DNA of 64,000 bases from Rhodococcus phenolicus (GTDB lineage Bacteria; Actinomycetota; Actinomycetes; Mycobacteriales; Mycobacteriaceae). Below, piece by piece: positions 36,183 through 46,433 of the stretch (position 1 is the stretch's first letter; each line of letters starts with the position of its first letter). The stretch covers positions 1-64,000 of the forward strand of contig NZ_LRRH01000056.1 in assembly GCF_001646785.1 (NCBI RefSeq), written 5' to 3'. A program made the translations under genes and the position numbers. The notes below the pieces were generated by a model, which saw nothing but the letters and a program-made list of their open reading frames with translations, searched no databases and was not told where the DNA came from.

Positions 36183-37874
36183 TCACGGGATTTCCTCCCG
36201 GAGTGTGAGCGACGCCGCAACCAAGAGGAGCACCGTCCCCAGAATGACAGGTGCGACACCGACGGCCGCGACCGGATCCTGGATCACCCCCCGGACCAGC
36301 ACCCAGGAGGACGCGTAGACGGCTGTCGCACCGGCCGTACCCAGCAGCAACGCACCTCCCCGCGCGGGCCGGGACCGTACCGCGACCGCCGCGGCGACGA
36401 CGACCGCGACGGCGAGCAGCAACCGCCCCCACAGGTCGTATCCCCACGGATAGGACAGGACCGATCCGGCGCCGTGATAGAGCGGCGCGGCCAGGCCGAC
36501 GACGGACACGACGGCAGCCGCTGCGACGACGACCCGGGTAGGGGACGAGACGACGCGGTCGACCGAGGTGTCGACGCGGTCACGCTCGGCGGCGCCTGCT
36601 GCGATCACCGCGGCGCCCGTGACCGCCGCGCCGACCGCAGCGCCGAAGACCACAGCCGTTCCCGTGCCCGCGCCGACACCCGGCAGTTCCGCCGCCACGA
36701 CCCACGCCTGCAGGACGGCGGCGGCGGTCGTCGCGACCGCGACCGCGGGCACCGCGACCGCGGGCCGCACCGTCTCCGCGTATTCGGACAGCAACAGCCA
36801 CACGCTCAGTGCCGCCAGCAGCAGTCCCGCGACGAGCAGCACATGCGTCTGCGGAAGATCCGGCACGTCGCGGCCGGCCGGAACGGACAGCGTGGGCAAC
36901 AACGCCCCGGCGACGGCGAGCGCGGCGGTGACGAGACCGAGCACCCCCGCCACGGCGTGCGCCCGGCCGGCGCTACCGGCACGCTGCGCAGCATCGGGAG
37001 TGACCGGCCGCGACGCGCGCACGGCCCGCCGCGCGGTCGCCGCGGGGATCGCGGCGGCGAACACGAGGAGCAGCACCGCGCCGATCGATCCGGCGACGGT
37101 CGCCGCCGTCGGAGCAAGGCGTTCACCGGCGAGACCTGCGGCGAACCTCGGCGCGAGCAACGCGAACGCGGCCAGCCCGGTCCCGGCCAGCGCGCCGACG
37201 GCCGCGGCCGCCACACCCGAGCCGAGAGCCCACACGACGGTGACGAGTGCGAGCATCGCGGCGAGCACCCCTCCGAACGCCGTGGTGGCGGGGGCATCGA
37301 GCACGCCGCGCGCGACGATCACCGGATCTGCCGACACCACCACCGGAGCGAGCAGACCGACGGCGACGACGATCGCGGACGCGACGATCCCGGCGACGAG
37401 GGGCGTGCCGGGCCGGGTCCCGACCGGACCCCCGTCGGTGCGGGGGGCGCGGGCCGCGGTGATCGCACCCGCGACACCGGCGAGCACCGAGCACAGGTGA
37501 CCGGCGAGCACTGCGGCGGCTCCGGGCCCGGCGGTGAGCGCGGCGGCGGTCACGGGACGGAACAGTTCGAAGCGGTTCGCGTCGATCGCGTCGATGAACA
37601 GGGTGAGGTCGGTGAGGGCGGCACCCGCCGCGACAGCGCCGGCACCCGCGAGCAGAGCACCACCGGCGATCTCCGATCGGTGGGCGGCCGCGAACGCCGC
37701 GACGGGAACCGCCAGGGCGGTGACCGCGGCGACCACGGCGGCGACGAGGATCGCAGAACCCACGTCGCCGATTCCGGCCCGGGCGACCGGCAGCATCGGC
37801 GCCCCCGCTACGGCGAGGGCGCCCAGGGCGGAGAGCGTGAGTCCGAATCGGAGCGAGGTGGGGCGATTCGACAC
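36183..37874 (-). CDS. Large polytopic membrane protein, function unknown
   Basis: A 563-residue, highly hydrophobic Ala/Val/Gly-rich protein with about 14 helices and short loops. No catalytic or transport motif is recognisable; the only unusual loops are a few acidic pairs (LTLFIDAIDANRF near 90 and AAERDRVDTSVDRV near 430). It is probably a structural or transport membrane protein specific to this lineage. It stands between sucC (same strand) and the divergent M23 peptidase. Repetitive sequence gives long antisense ORFs here; codon third-position bias supports this strand. Confidence 0.75.
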   Translation of the reverse strand: MSNRPTSLRFGLTLSALGALAVAGAPMLPVARAGIGDVGSAILVAAVVAAVTALAVPVAAFAAAHRSEIAGGALLAGAGAVAAGAALTDLTLFIDAIDANRFELFRPVTAAALTAGPGAAAVLAGHLCSVLAGVAGAITAARAPRTDGGPVGTRPGTPLVAGIVASAIVVAVGLLAPVVVSADPVIVARGVLDAPATTAFGGVLAAMLALVTVVWALGSGVAAAAVGALAGTGLAAFALLAPRFAAGLAGERLAPTAATVAGSIGAVLLLVFAAAIPAATARRAVRASRPVTPDAAQRAGSAGRAHAVAGVLGLVTAALAVAGALLPTLSVPAGRDVPDLPQTHVLLVAGLLLAALSVWLLLSEYAETVRPAVAVPAVAVATTAAAVLQAWVVAAELPGVGAGTGTAVVFGAAVGAAVTGAAVIAAGAAERDRVDTSVDRVVSSPTRVVVAAAAVVSVVGLAAPLYHGAGSVLSYPWGYDLWGRLLLAVAVVVAAAVAVRSRPARGGALLLGTAGATAVYASSWVLVRGVIQDPVAAVGVAPVILGTVLLLVAASLTLREEIP

Positions 37875-38097
37875 GGGGCGACGCTACGCGACCTGAACGT
37901 CACCTGGTTGTGACACACCGAAATGTTTTGTATCGACGTGGAGAGGGCAGATTGTTTCCACTTTCCCGCAGGTGAAACTGTGATGCCGCTCACAGGACCC
38001 GGGTGTGTCCCGCGTATGGGTTGCCAGTCCAGCGATCGTTTCGTTACCGTCGCTCTGGTTGAAGTAACGGTCAGGTCACGAGGGGGAAGGACGGCGA

Positions 38098-39126
38098 ATG
38101 AGCCCGAGCAGTCAGCTCACCAGCCGTGGGGTCCACAACGGATCGTCGGAGACCGACCAGTACGCCGGTTCCGGGTACTACACAGAATCCGGCTACTACG
38201 ACTACGAGTCCGACTACTACTCGGACGCCCCGTACCACTACGGCAGCGACGACCGAGCAGAATCCGGACAGCCCTACTACGGCCAGGCCACCTTCCGCGA
38301 CGCCGGCGCCGAGACCTACTACGAGACCGAACCGGTCGACGTCGATGCCCCGGCCCGCCGCGGCGGCGCCCACCGCATCCCCACCCCGCCGAGCGCGCTC
38401 AAGGGCCGCGCCGCGGTGTTCGCCGTCGCGGCCGGTGCAGTCGTTGCCGCCGGCCAGGCCGCGACGAACGGACCCGGTCAGAGTTCCGAGCACTCCGAGG
38501 TCGCGCTCGCGGCGAACCAGTCGGATTCGAACGTCATCACGGCGACCGCGGTGCCGCAGGCATCCCAGTTCGCGGCGACCGCCTCGGACGGTGCGGCTCC
38601 GTCGCAGGCTCCGCAGGTCCTCAACATCGCGGACCCGAACGACCTGTCCCAGTTCTCGAACCTGCTCGCGAAGGGCCAGCGGTTCAGCGACGAGCGTGCC
38701 GCCCGTGAGGCCGCCGCCCGTCGCCCGCTGTTCGTCCTTCCCGCGGTCGGCACCTACACCTCGAACTTCGGCGCCCGCTGGGGCACCCTGCATGCCGGTG
38801 TCGACATCGCCGGCCCGATCGGCACCCCGATCCTCGCGGTCGCCGACGGAGTCGTCATCGATTCCGGTCCCGCTTCCGGCTTCGGCATGTGGGTGCGCCT
38901 GCAGCACGCCGACGGCACGGTCACCGTCTACGGGCACATCGACCAGTCCCTGGTGTCGGTGGGCCAGCAGGTCATGGCCGGCGACCAGATCGCCACGATG
39001 GGCAACCGCGGGTTCTCGACCGGCCCGCACCTGCACTTCGAGGTGCACCTGGGCGGCACCGACAAGATCGACCCGGTCCCGTGGCTCGCCACCCGCGGCA
39101 TCAGCCTCGGCATGGAACAGGACTGA
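38098..39126 (+). CDS. M23-family peptidoglycan endopeptidase with Tyr-rich N-tail
   Basis: A 342-residue LytM/M23 protein (cf. Rv0950c). Residues 1-95 form a polar cytoplasmic tail very rich in Tyr (several YY pairs such as SGYYTES and YDYESDYY), then a membrane or signal helix near 100-118, a Ser/Ala/Gln linker, and the M23 domain from about 222. Zinc ligands are visible: H-A-G-V-D, then H-L-H-F-E-V near 320. It should cut cell-wall peptide cross-links or be a scaffold. GGGGGAAGG precedes the ATG. It converges on pcrA. Confidence 0.9.
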   Translation: MSPSSQLTSRGVHNGSSETDQYAGSGYYTESGYYDYESDYYSDAPYHYGSDDRAESGQPYYGQATFRDAGAETYYETEPVDVDAPARRGGAHRIPTPPSALKGRAAVFAVAAGAVVAAGQAATNGPGQSSEHSEVALAANQSDSNVITATAVPQASQFAATASDGAAPSQAPQVLNIADPNDLSQFSNLLAKGQRFSDERAAREAAARRPLFVLPAVGTYTSNFGARWGTLHAGVDIAGPIGTPILAVADGVVIDSGPASGFGMWVRLQHADGTVTVYGHIDQSLVSVGQQVMAGDQIATMGNRGFSTGPHLHFEVHLGGTDKIDPVPWLATRGISLGMEQD

Positions 39127-39182
39127 CCCTCGGCACTGCCGGCCGCTCCCCGCGTCACCGCCGTCCTGTCCGGCCACGCACC

Positions 39183-39225
39183 GGCGCCGGAACCCCGTCG
39201 CGGGGCCCGGCGCCTCCCCCTCTTT
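39183..39225. terminator. Terminator between the M23 gene and pcrA
   Basis: GGCGCCG (39183-39189) pairs with CGGCGCC (39208-39214) and CCCCG with CGGGG inside, with a small AA/CC internal mismatch, followed by a C/T-rich TCCCCCTCTTT tract in the plus direction. Confidence 0.65.
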
Positions 39226-39226
39226 C

Positions 39227-41659
39227 CTAGAGCTTGACCATCGGCACGCCGCCGACGAGCATCAGCCGCACCTTGCCGGCACTTCCGAAGTCGATGACGA
39301 CCGTCGCGGTCGGTCCCGACCCCTTCGTCTCGAGCACCGTTCCGAGTCCGTACTTGTCGTGGCTGACCCGGTCCCCGACCGCGAGCACCAGATGATTGTT
39401 CCGGGCACGGGCACTGCCGAACCCGGTGCCCGAGGCGGAACCGCCTCCGAAACCCGAGCCCGAGCCGCCGCCGAATCCGGATCCGACTCCGCCGTAGCCG
39501 CGCGAACGTCCGGACCCGATGGAGTGACCGCCCGTACGGGACGGCTCCTCCCGCTTCCATTCGATGAGATGCTGCGGAATCTCTTGCAGGAAACGTGATT
39601 CCGGGTTCGAGACGGGCTGCCCCCAGGACGAACGCAGCACCGCGCGACTGACGTGGAGACGACGCCGGGCACGCGTGATCCCCACGTACGCCAAACGACG
39701 TTCCTCGGCGAGTTCGGCCGGGTCGCCGAGCGCGCGCATGTGCGGGAACTGCCCGTCCTCCCAGCCGGTGACGAACACGACCGGGAATTCCAGGCCCTTG
39801 GCGGTGTGCAGCGTCATCAGGGTCACGACGCCCTCGTCGTTCTCGGGAATCTGATCCGCGTCGGCGACGAGCGAGACCTTCTCGAGGAATGCGGGCAGCG
39901 ACCCCGGTTCGGGGTCACCTTCCTCGGGCTCGGCATCCTCGAGTCCGGCGGCGTTGCGCGCGTCGGAACTGAATTCGCGTGCCACGCTGACCAATTCGTT
40001 CAGGTTGTCGAGTCGGGCGCCGTCCTGCGGGTCGTCGCTGGCGGCGAGTTCCGCACGGTAACCGGTCCGTTCGAGGATCGCCTCGACCACATCGCCGAGG
40101 TCGACGAGTTCGTTTCCGTCCGAGTCGGTTTCGGTGAGCATCGCGCGCAGCCCGTCGAGCGTCTCGACGAACGCGGCGATCGCCTTCTGCGAGCGCGTGT
40201 TCAGCAACGCGACCTTGCCTTCGGCCGCGTCGGCCAGAGCCTGCCCGAAACCGATCCCGAGCCGCTCTGCGTGCACCGCGACGCACGCCTCGGCGCGGTC
40301 GCCGATGCCGCGGCGCGGGGTGTTGAGGATGCGGCGCAGGCTCACCGTGTCGTCCGGGTTGGCGAGCACCTTCAGGTACGCGACCAGATCGCGGACCTCC
40401 TTGCGCTCGTAGAAGCGCACCCCGCCGACGACCTTGTAGGGCACGCCGTGACGGATGAAGACGTCCTCGAGTGCGCGCGAGGAGTTGTTGGTGCGGTAGA
40501 AGACGGCGACGTCGGCGAACCTGATCTCCCCGGCCGCGGTGAGCCGGTCGATCTCGGCGGCGACGAACTGCGCCTCGTCGTGCTCGTTGTCGGCGACGTA
40601 ACCGACGATGAGATCGCCCTCGCCCGAATCGGTCCACAGTCGCTTCTCGCGGCGGCCGGTGTTGCGGGAGATGACGGAGTTGGCCGCGGACAGGATGTTC
40701 TGCGTGGACCGGTAGTTCTGCTCGAGCAGGATCGTCCGAGCGTCCGGGTAGTCGCGTTCGAATTCCTCGATGTTGCGGATCGTCGCGCCACGGAACGCGT
40801 AGATCGACTGGTCCGCGTCGCCGACGACGCACAGTTCGCTCGGCGGTACCGCACTCTCGTCCCCGGCCTCGCCGACGAGGGTGCGCACCAGCACGTACTG
40901 GGCGTGGTTGGTGTCCTGGTACTCGTCGACGAGCACATGCCGGAACCGCCGCCGGTAGTACTCGGCGACCTGCGGATGCGCCTGCAGCAACGCGACCGTC
41001 TCGCCGATGAGGTCGTCGAAGTCGAAGGCGTTCGCCGACCGCAGCCGTCGCTGATAGTGCGCGTACACGGTGGCCACGATCCGAGGCAGCTCTGCGGGGT
41101 CGCCATCGGCGTCCGCGGCGGCCTCCTGCGGGTCGATCAGCTCGTTCTTCAGGTTGGAGATCTGCGTGGCGAGCAACCGCGGCGAGTACTTCTTGATGTC
41201 GAGATCGAGGTCCTTGGCGATCATCGTGAGCAGGCGACGCGAGTCGTCGGCGTCGTAGATCGTGAAGTTCGAGTTCATGCCGGGCAGCAAGGCCGACTGT
41301 GCTCGCAGGATCCGCACACAGCTCGAGTGGAACGTCGAGACCCACATGCTGTGGGCGCGCGGGCCCACCAGGTGCGCGACACGTTCGCGCATCTCGGCGG
41401 CGGCCTTGTTGGTGAACGTGATCGCCAGCACCTGGCCGGGTGCGACCCCGCGTTCGGCGAGCAGGTACGCGATCCGCCGGGTGAGCACCGCGGTCTTGCC
41501 GGAACCGGCGCCGGCGACGATGAGGAGGGGGCCACCGTCGTGGGTGACCGCTTCCCGCTGCTGGGGGTTGAGGCCGGCGAGCAGCGCGTCTGGCGAATCC
41601 GCACTCGCGCGCCGAGGCGAAGCGGAGTCGGTATGGCCGAAGGCAACGGGAGTGTTCAT
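39227..41659 (-). CDS. pcrA: ATP-dependent DNA helicase PcrA/UvrD1
   Basis: A 3'-5' superfamily 1A helicase for nucleotide-excision and recombination repair. The 810-residue protein has motif I GAGSGKTAVLTRR (near 50), motif II DEYQDTNHAQY, motif III GDADQSIYAFRGA, motif IV LEQNYRST and motif VI in YVGITRARRRLH. Gly/Ser/Phe-rich linker (GGVGSGFGGGSGSGFGGGSA) near 730-760 precedes a C-terminal Tudor-like domain (VGDRVSHDKYGLGTVL), as in mycobacterial UvrD1 where it binds RNA polymerase or Ku. Same neighbour order as Rv0949. Confidence 0.97.
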   Translation of the reverse strand: MNTPVAFGHTDSASPRRASADSPDALLAGLNPQQREAVTHDGGPLLIVAGAGSGKTAVLTRRIAYLLAERGVAPGQVLAITFTNKAAAEMRERVAHLVGPRAHSMWVSTFHSSCVRILRAQSALLPGMNSNFTIYDADDSRRLLTMIAKDLDLDIKKYSPRLLATQISNLKNELIDPQEAAADADGDPAELPRIVATVYAHYQRRLRSANAFDFDDLIGETVALLQAHPQVAEYYRRRFRHVLVDEYQDTNHAQYVLVRTLVGEAGDESAVPPSELCVVGDADQSIYAFRGATIRNIEEFERDYPDARTILLEQNYRSTQNILSAANSVISRNTGRREKRLWTDSGEGDLIVGYVADNEHDEAQFVAAEIDRLTAAGEIRFADVAVFYRTNNSSRALEDVFIRHGVPYKVVGGVRFYERKEVRDLVAYLKVLANPDDTVSLRRILNTPRRGIGDRAEACVAVHAERLGIGFGQALADAAEGKVALLNTRSQKAIAAFVETLDGLRAMLTETDSDGNELVDLGDVVEAILERTGYRAELAASDDPQDGARLDNLNELVSVAREFSSDARNAAGLEDAEPEEGDPEPGSLPAFLEKVSLVADADQIPENDEGVVTLMTLHTAKGLEFPVVFVTGWEDGQFPHMRALGDPAELAEERRLAYVGITRARRRLHVSRAVLRSSWGQPVSNPESRFLQEIPQHLIEWKREEPSRTGGHSIGSGRSRGYGGVGSGFGGGSGSGFGGGSASGTGFGSARARNNHLVLAVGDRVSHDKYGLGTVLETKGSGPTATVVIDFGSAGKVRLMLVGGVPMVKL

Positions 41660-41923
41660 CGTCGTACCAAACTACCGGCGGACACCGACATCCGCGTAGA
41701 CGGGCGATCCGGACGATCCGGCCAGGCTTACCTTACTTGGCGCCCCAATTCTACGGATGGCAGACTGATGTGCATGTCATGTGACCGCTGTCGACCAGAT
41801 GGACAGGTAGTCCAGCGGTGTCGGATTCCCAGCACCGACGCCTGACCGCACGGTCCTGATCCGCTTCGTGCGGTAACGCCCGCCGGCGACGAAGCGATCC
41901 CAGTTCTGACGCGAGGAGATGAC

Positions 41924-42223
41924 ATGAGCACCAACATCGACGCTGCCACATCCGACTCTGCCGCCGAAGCCCCCGCCAGCCAGGCGGAGATCGACGAACT
42001 TCGCAAGGAAATCGACCGGCTCGACGCCGAGATCCTCGCCGCGGTCAAGCGCCGCACCGAGGTTTCCCGCATCATCGGCCGCACCCGCATGGCCTCCGGC
42101 GGCACCCGCCTCGTGCACAGCCGTGAGATGAAGGTGCTCGAGCGGTTCAGCGACCTCGGCCAGGAGGGCCACACCCTCGCAATGCTGCTGCTCCGCCTCG
42201 GCCGCGGCCGGCTCGGCCAGTAG
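41924..42223 (+). CDS. Chorismate mutase (AroQ type, intracellular)
   Basis: A 99-residue AroQ mutase converting chorismate to prephenate. The three-helix pattern is visible: EIDELRKEIDRLDAEILAAV, then RTEVSRIIGRTR and, at the C-terminus, LGRGRLGQ. The conserved Arg, Lys and Glu of the active site lie in these helices. Rv0948c, the same kind of protein, is activated by binding the DAHP synthase through its C-terminal LGRGRLG tail; that tail is retained here. GAGGAGATG precedes ATG 41924. Divergent from pcrA with 264 bp between. Confidence 0.93.
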   Translation: MSTNIDAATSDSAAEAPASQAEIDELRKEIDRLDAEILAAVKRRTEVSRIIGRTRMASGGTRLVHSREMKVLERFSDLGQEGHTLAMLLLRLGRGRLGQ

Positions 42224-42250
42224 CCCCCGGTCCTCCCAGGCCGGCAGTCA

Positions 42251-42270
42251 CGGCCGTCCGGCGACGGCCG
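42251..42270. terminator. Hairpin between chorismate mutase and the aldehyde dehydrogenase
   Basis: Perfect 8-bp stem CGGCCGTC/GACGGCCG with loop CGGC, between converging stops at 42223 and 42277. No T-tract. Confidence 0.5.
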
Positions 42271-42276
42271 CCTCTC

Positions 42277-43728
42277 CTACTCGAAGGCGACGTACTTCGT
42301 CTCGAGGTACTCCTCGATGCCTTCGCTCCCGCCTTCGCGCCCGATTCCCGACGCCTTGACCCCACCGAACGGCGCGGCCACGTCGGAGATCACTCCGCGG
42401 TTGACGCCGACCATGCCGGATTCGATCGCCTCGGATACACGCAGCGCCCGATCGAGGCTGCGCGTGTACATGTAGGCGGCCAGACCGTATTCGGTGGCGT
42501 TGGCCGCGGCGATCGCCTCCTCCTCGGTGTCGAATCCGGCGACCGCCGCGACCGGCCCGAAGACCTCCTCGGTCAGGATGCGCGCGGACGACGGGACCTC
42601 GTCGAGCACGGTCGCCGGGTAGAACCATCCCGGCCCGTCCGGCGCCGTGCCGCCGAGCCGCAGTTTCGCGCCGGTCGAGACCGCATCGCCGACGAGCGTG
42701 GTGACCGTTTCCTTCTGGTCGGCGTCGATGAGGGGACCGAGCGTCGTGTCGGGATCGGTGCCCGGGCCGAGCCGGTAGGCCGCCATCTTCTCGGTGAGTT
42801 TGGCGACGAACTCCTCGCGCACCGAATTCGCGACGTGGAAACGGTTCGCGGCCGTGCAGGCTTCACCGCCGTTGCGCAGCTTCGCGGCCAGCGCCCCGTC
42901 GACGGCGGCATCGAGATCGGCGTCGTCGAACACCAGGAACGGCGCGTTGCCGCCGAGTTCCATCGACGTGCGCAGCATCGCGCGCCCGGCCTTCTCGGCG
43001 AGGGCACGGCCGACGCTCGTGGAGCCGGTGAAGGTGAGCTTGCGCAGTCGCGGATCGTCGAGCAGCGGACCGGTCACCGCACCGGCGTGGGAGGTCGGCA
43101 GCACCGAGAGCACGCCCTTCGGCAGGCCTGCTTCCTCGAGCACCCGGGCGAGCAGCAGCATCGTCAGCGGGGTCGCCGACGCCGGTTTGACGAGCATCGT
43201 GCAGCCCGCGGCGAGCGCCGGGCCGATCTTGCGGGTGCCCATGGCGAGCGGGAAGTTCCACGGAGTGATCGCCAGGCAGGGACCGACGGGCTGTTTCGTG
43301 ACGAGGATGCGCCCGGAGCCGGACGCCGAGCGGGTGTAGCGGCCGGCGATGCGGACCGCTTCCTCGGAGAACCAGCGGAAGAACTCGGCGCCGTAGCGGA
43401 CCTCGGCGCGGCTCTCCGGCAGCGCCTTGCCCATCTCCAGGGTCATGAGCAACGCGAAGTCGTCGGCGCGGGCGGTGAGCGCCTCGAAGGCCGCACGCAG
43501 CACCTCCCCGCGTTCGCGGGGCGCGGTCGCCGCCCATTCCGCACCGGCCGCGACCGCCGCGTCCAGTGCGCGGGCGGCGTCGGCGGGACTCGCGTCGGCG
43601 ACCTCGGTGAGGACTTCCCCGGTCGCGGGGTCGTGGACGGGGAAGGTCGCGTTGTTCTCCGCGGCGACCCAGTCGCCTCCGAGGAACAGATCGGTGGGCA
43701 CGGTGCGCAGCATCTCCGAGTTGTCCAT
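42277..43728 (-). CDS. NAD(P)-dependent succinate-semialdehyde dehydrogenase-like ALDH
   Basis: A 483-residue aldehyde dehydrogenase. The catalytic Glu is in MELGGNAP (about 247) and the catalytic Cys in [10 protein letters not shown] (about 281). The NAD-binding stretch [14 protein letters not shown] and the motif FTGSTSVGR are present. Best fit by overall signature is the GabD/succinate-semialdehyde family, oxidising the semialdehyde of GABA breakdown; substrate specificity cannot be settled from sequence. It lies between chorismate mutase and pgi with no visible operon partners. Confidence 0.85.
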   Translation of the reverse strand: MDNSEMLRTVPTDLFLGGDWVAAENNATFPVHDPATGEVLTEVADASPADAARALDAAVAAGAEWAATAPRERGEVLRAAFEALTARADDFALLMTLEMGKALPESRAEVRYGAEFFRWFSEEAVRIAGRYTRSASGSGRILVTKQPVGPCLAITPWNFPLAMGTRKIGPALAAGCTMLVKPASATPLTMLLLARVLEEAGLPKGVLSVLPTSHAGAVTGPLLDDPRLRKLTFTGSTSVGRALAEKAGRAMLRTSMELGGNAPFLVFDDADLDAAVDGALAAKLRNGGEACTAANRFHVANSVREEFVAKLTEKMAAYRLGPGTDPDTTLGPLIDADQKETVTTLVGDAVSTGAKLRLGGTAPDGPGWFYPATVLDEVPSSARILTEEVFGPVAAVAGFDTEEEAIAAANATEYGLAAYMYTRSLDRALRVSEAIESGMVGVNRGVISDVAAPFGGVKASGIGREGGSEGIEEYLETKYVAFE

Positions 43729-43807
43729 GACCCCATCATGCGCCCGTACATTTCACATCTGTTTCCGACCGACCGGTAACTTACCGCGCGCACTAGTCTC
43801 TGGAGAC

Positions 43808-45448
43808 ATGGACAACGTGACCCGGACCGCCCCGTGGGAAGAGCTCGCCGAGCACCGTGCGGAGATCGAGTCGCTGCACCTGCGCGAGTTGTTCGCGGCG
43901 GAACCGGAACGCGCCGACGCGTTCACGCTCACCGCCGCCGACCTGTACATCGACTACAGCAAACACCTGATCACCGGCCGCACCCGCGAGTTGCTGCTGG
44001 ACCTGGCCCGCTCCTGCGGGGTCGAGGCGCACCGCGACCGGATGCTCGCCGGCGACCACATCAACACCTCGGAGGACCGCGCGGTGCTGCACACCGCACT
44101 GCGTCTGCCGCGCGAGGCGACGCTCACCGTCGACGGACAGGATGTCGTCGCCGACGTGCACGCGGTGCTCGACAAGATGGGCGAGTTCACCGACCGGGTC
44201 CGCGACGGGCGGTGGCGCGGCGCCACCGGTGAACGCATCACGACCGTCGTCAACATCGGTATCGGCGGGTCGGACCTGGGTCCGGTGATGGTGTACCGGG
44301 CGTTGCGGCACTACGTCGACGCGGGTGTCGAAGCCCGGTTCGTGTCCAACATCGATCCGGCCGACCTGACCAACAACCTGCAGGGCTTGGACCCGGCCCG
44401 GACCCTGTTCGTCGTTGCGTCCAAGACGTTCTCGACGCTCGAGACCCTGACGAACGCGACGGCGGCGCGGCGCTGGCTGGTCGCGGCGCTGGGCGAGGAC
44501 GCGGTCGCCAAGCACTTCGTGGCGGTGTCCACGCACGAGGAGCGGGTCGTCGAGTTCGGGATCGACCCGGAGAACATGTTCGGGTTCTGGGACTGGGTCG
44601 GCGGCCGGTATTCGGTGGGGTCGGCGATCGGGTTGTCGGTGATGGCCGCGATCGGCAGGGACCGGTTCGAGGAGCTGCTCGCGGGATTCCACGCGATGGA
44701 CACGCATTTCGCGACCGCCCCGCTCGAGTCGAACGCGCCGGTCCTGCTCGGCATGCTGGGGGTCTGGTACACCAGCTTCCTCGGGGCGCAGTCCCGCGCG
44801 GTGCTGCCCTACAGCAACGATCTGGTGCGCTTCCCCGCCTACCTGCAGCAGCTGACGATGGAATCGAACGGCAAGTCGGTGCGTTCGGACGGTACCGCGG
44901 TGGACTACCCGACCGGGGAGATCTTCTGGGGCGAACCGGGCACCAACGGGCAGCACGCGTTCTATCAGCTGCTGCACCAGGGGACGCATCTGATCCCGGC
45001 CGACTTCATCGGTTTCGCCCGCCCCGTCGACGATCTGCCGACGATCGACGGTCACGGTTCGATGCACGACGTGCTCATGTCGAACTTCTTCGCGCAGTCG
45101 ACGGTGCTCGCGTTCGGCAAGACCGCCGAGCAGATCCGCGCCGAAGGCACCGACGAGACGCTGGTGGCGCACAAGGTAATGCCCGGCAATCGGCCGTCGA
45201 CGACGGTGCTGGCGCCGGTGTTGTCCCCGTCCACGCTGGGTCAGCTCATCGCGCTGTACGAGCACGAGGTGTTCGTCCAGGGGGTGATCTGGGGCCTCGA
45301 TTCGTTCGACCAGTGGGGTGTGGAGCTGGGCAAGGCGCAGGCGCTCGCGCTGGAACCGGCCCTGACCGAACCGGGTGAGCCGGCGTCGCTCGGTGATTCG
45401 TCGACGGATGCACTGATCCGCGAGTACCGGCGGCTGCGCAGGGCCTGA
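43808..45448 (+). CDS. pgi: Glucose-6-phosphate isomerase
   Basis: Pgi interconverts glucose-6-phosphate and fructose-6-phosphate. The 546-residue protein shows both signature patterns: [13 protein letters not shown] and the C-terminal [17 protein letters not shown]. The phosphate-binding [11 protein letters not shown] and the SKTFSTLET motifs are intact. ATG 43808 gives the standard length. It is divergent from the aldehyde dehydrogenase gene. Position matches Rv0946c. Confidence 0.97.
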   Translation: MDNVTRTAPWEELAEHRAEIESLHLRELFAAEPERADAFTLTAADLYIDYSKHLITGRTRELLLDLARSCGVEAHRDRMLAGDHINTSEDRAVLHTALRLPREATLTVDGQDVVADVHAVLDKMGEFTDRVRDGRWRGATGERITTVVNIGIGGSDLGPVMVYRALRHYVDAGVEARFVSNIDPADLTNNLQGLDPARTLFVVASKTFSTLETLTNATAARRWLVAALGEDAVAKHFVAVSTHEERVVEFGIDPENMFGFWDWVGGRYSVGSAIGLSVMAAIGRDRFEELLAGFHAMDTHFATAPLESNAPVLLGMLGVWYTSFLGAQSRAVLPYSNDLVRFPAYLQQLTMESNGKSVRSDGTAVDYPTGEIFWGEPGTNGQHAFYQLLHQGTHLIPADFIGFARPVDDLPTIDGHGSMHDVLMSNFFAQSTVLAFGKTAEQIRAEGTDETLVAHKVMPGNRPSTTVLAPVLSPSTLGQLIALYEHEVFVQGVIWGLDSFDQWGVELGKAQALALEPALTEPGEPASLGDSSTDALIREYRRLRRA

Positions 45449-45569
45449 CGGCGCGGTCAGGACGAGTCGTCATCAGCCGATCGACGCGACGACTGCGAGC
45501 CCGCTCGATCCAGGAGATGAGCGGACCCGAAACCGTGGCGGGATCGAAAAGCGTTCCGTGTGAAGACAG

Positions 45570-46376
45570 TCAGGCCGCGCGAGGATCCGACCACGCGGCG
45601 GTGGTGTGGATGTGACCGTTCCCGTCGATCAGGCGGGCCGCCAGGCCGTACTGCTCGAGCCAGCGCATCGCCCCGATGCCGCGGCGCAGGGCGGTCGCGC
45701 AGGCCGCGTCCGCCCACACCGCGTCCGCGGCGATGACGGTGGCTTCGGTCCACAACGAGGCCGGGAAGTGGTCCGTGCTGCGCGTCGACATGGCCGCACC
45801 GGCCGGGAGTTCGACGGTGCCCCCGCCGGGCAGATCGATCTGCCAGCCCCCGGCGGGACAGTTGCCGGCGGCGGCCATCGTCTCGCCCATGCGCACCATG
45901 GCACCGCATTCGAGGTCGCGGGCCACCGCGGCGGCCGCCCGGTCGACGGTGTCGGCCTTCGCGGTCTCGCTGATGTCCAGGCTTACTCCCCACGGGGTGA
46001 GCACGGTCTCCCCGTCGAGTTGCACGTCGAGGTAGGTGGGGACCGGATGGATCGGCGGCACCGCGGTGGCGTCGAACCCGGTGTCCTCGAGCCCGTCGTC
46101 GTCCGCCGACAGGGGGTCGACGACACCGTCGGTCATCCGGGCCGCCCACAGAGCCGAACGCAGCAGCACCGACAAGCGCGGGCTGACCTGCACCGGGATG
46201 CCCTGGGCGAGGTTCACGGCGTGGATCTCGGCATCGCCGCGCTGCGGGTTGCTGACCGCCTCGGAGTCGGCGACGACATCCCGCACGATCCGCTCGGCGT
46301 CGTGCAGGGCGTCGTACTCGGTCACGGCCAGCGTGACCCGCTCCCCCCACCCCCGCCATTCGCTGTATCTGATCAT
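45570..46376 (-). CDS. ApbE-like (FAD:protein FMN transferase) family protein, divergent
   Basis: A 268-residue protein with the ApbE outline: SEAVSNPQRGDAEIHAVN near 42, VSPRLSVLLRSALWAARMTDGVVDPL, a LDISETAKADTVDRAAAAV segment (ApbE LDLGGIAKGYAVDRA) and a C-terminal DAVWADAACATALRRG. The GGD-type metal/FMN loop is replaced by VRMGETMAAAGN and no export signal is seen. ApbE normally attaches FMN to a threonine of secreted or membrane proteins. This copy may be inactive or specialised. ATG 46376 is preferred to GTG 46388 because GGAG sits 6 bp upstream. Confidence 0.75.
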   Translation of the reverse strand: MIRYSEWRGWGERVTLAVTEYDALHDAERIVRDVVADSEAVSNPQRGDAEIHAVNLAQGIPVQVSPRLSVLLRSALWAARMTDGVVDPLSADDDGLEDTGFDATAVPPIHPVPTYLDVQLDGETVLTPWGVSLDISETAKADTVDRAAAAVARDLECGAMVRMGETMAAAGNCPAGGWQIDLPGGGTVELPAGAAMSTRSTDHFPASLWTEATVIAADAVWADAACATALRRGIGAMRWLEQYGLAARLIDGNGHIHTTAAWSDPRAA

Positions 46377-46433
46377 GACGGGCTCCACGCACGTTCGACG
46401 ATCCGGTGACGATGTCTTCCAGTATGCCCCCGG

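Noticed and set aside
36144-37913. A 589-codon plus-strand frame opposite the large membrane protein
   Set aside because: Product is Arg/Gly/Asp-rich low complexity; the opposite strand gives a coherent polytopic protein.
37920-38097. Possible c-di-AMP (ydaO-type) riboswitch before the M23 gene
   Set aside because: Such riboswitches occur before wall hydrolases, but the conserved core sequences and pairings could not be identified here. An inverted GTTACCG/GTAACGGT element was seen but is too little to call.
39653-41845. A 730-codon plus-strand frame opposite pcrA
   Set aside because: PcrA motifs on the minus strand are complete; the plus frame has no recognisable domain.
41660-41923. LexA or iron-regulator site in the pcrA/chorismate mutase gap
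   Set aside because: No TCGAACnnnnGTTCGA SOS box is present, and TTACCTTACTT resembles only part of an IdeR box.
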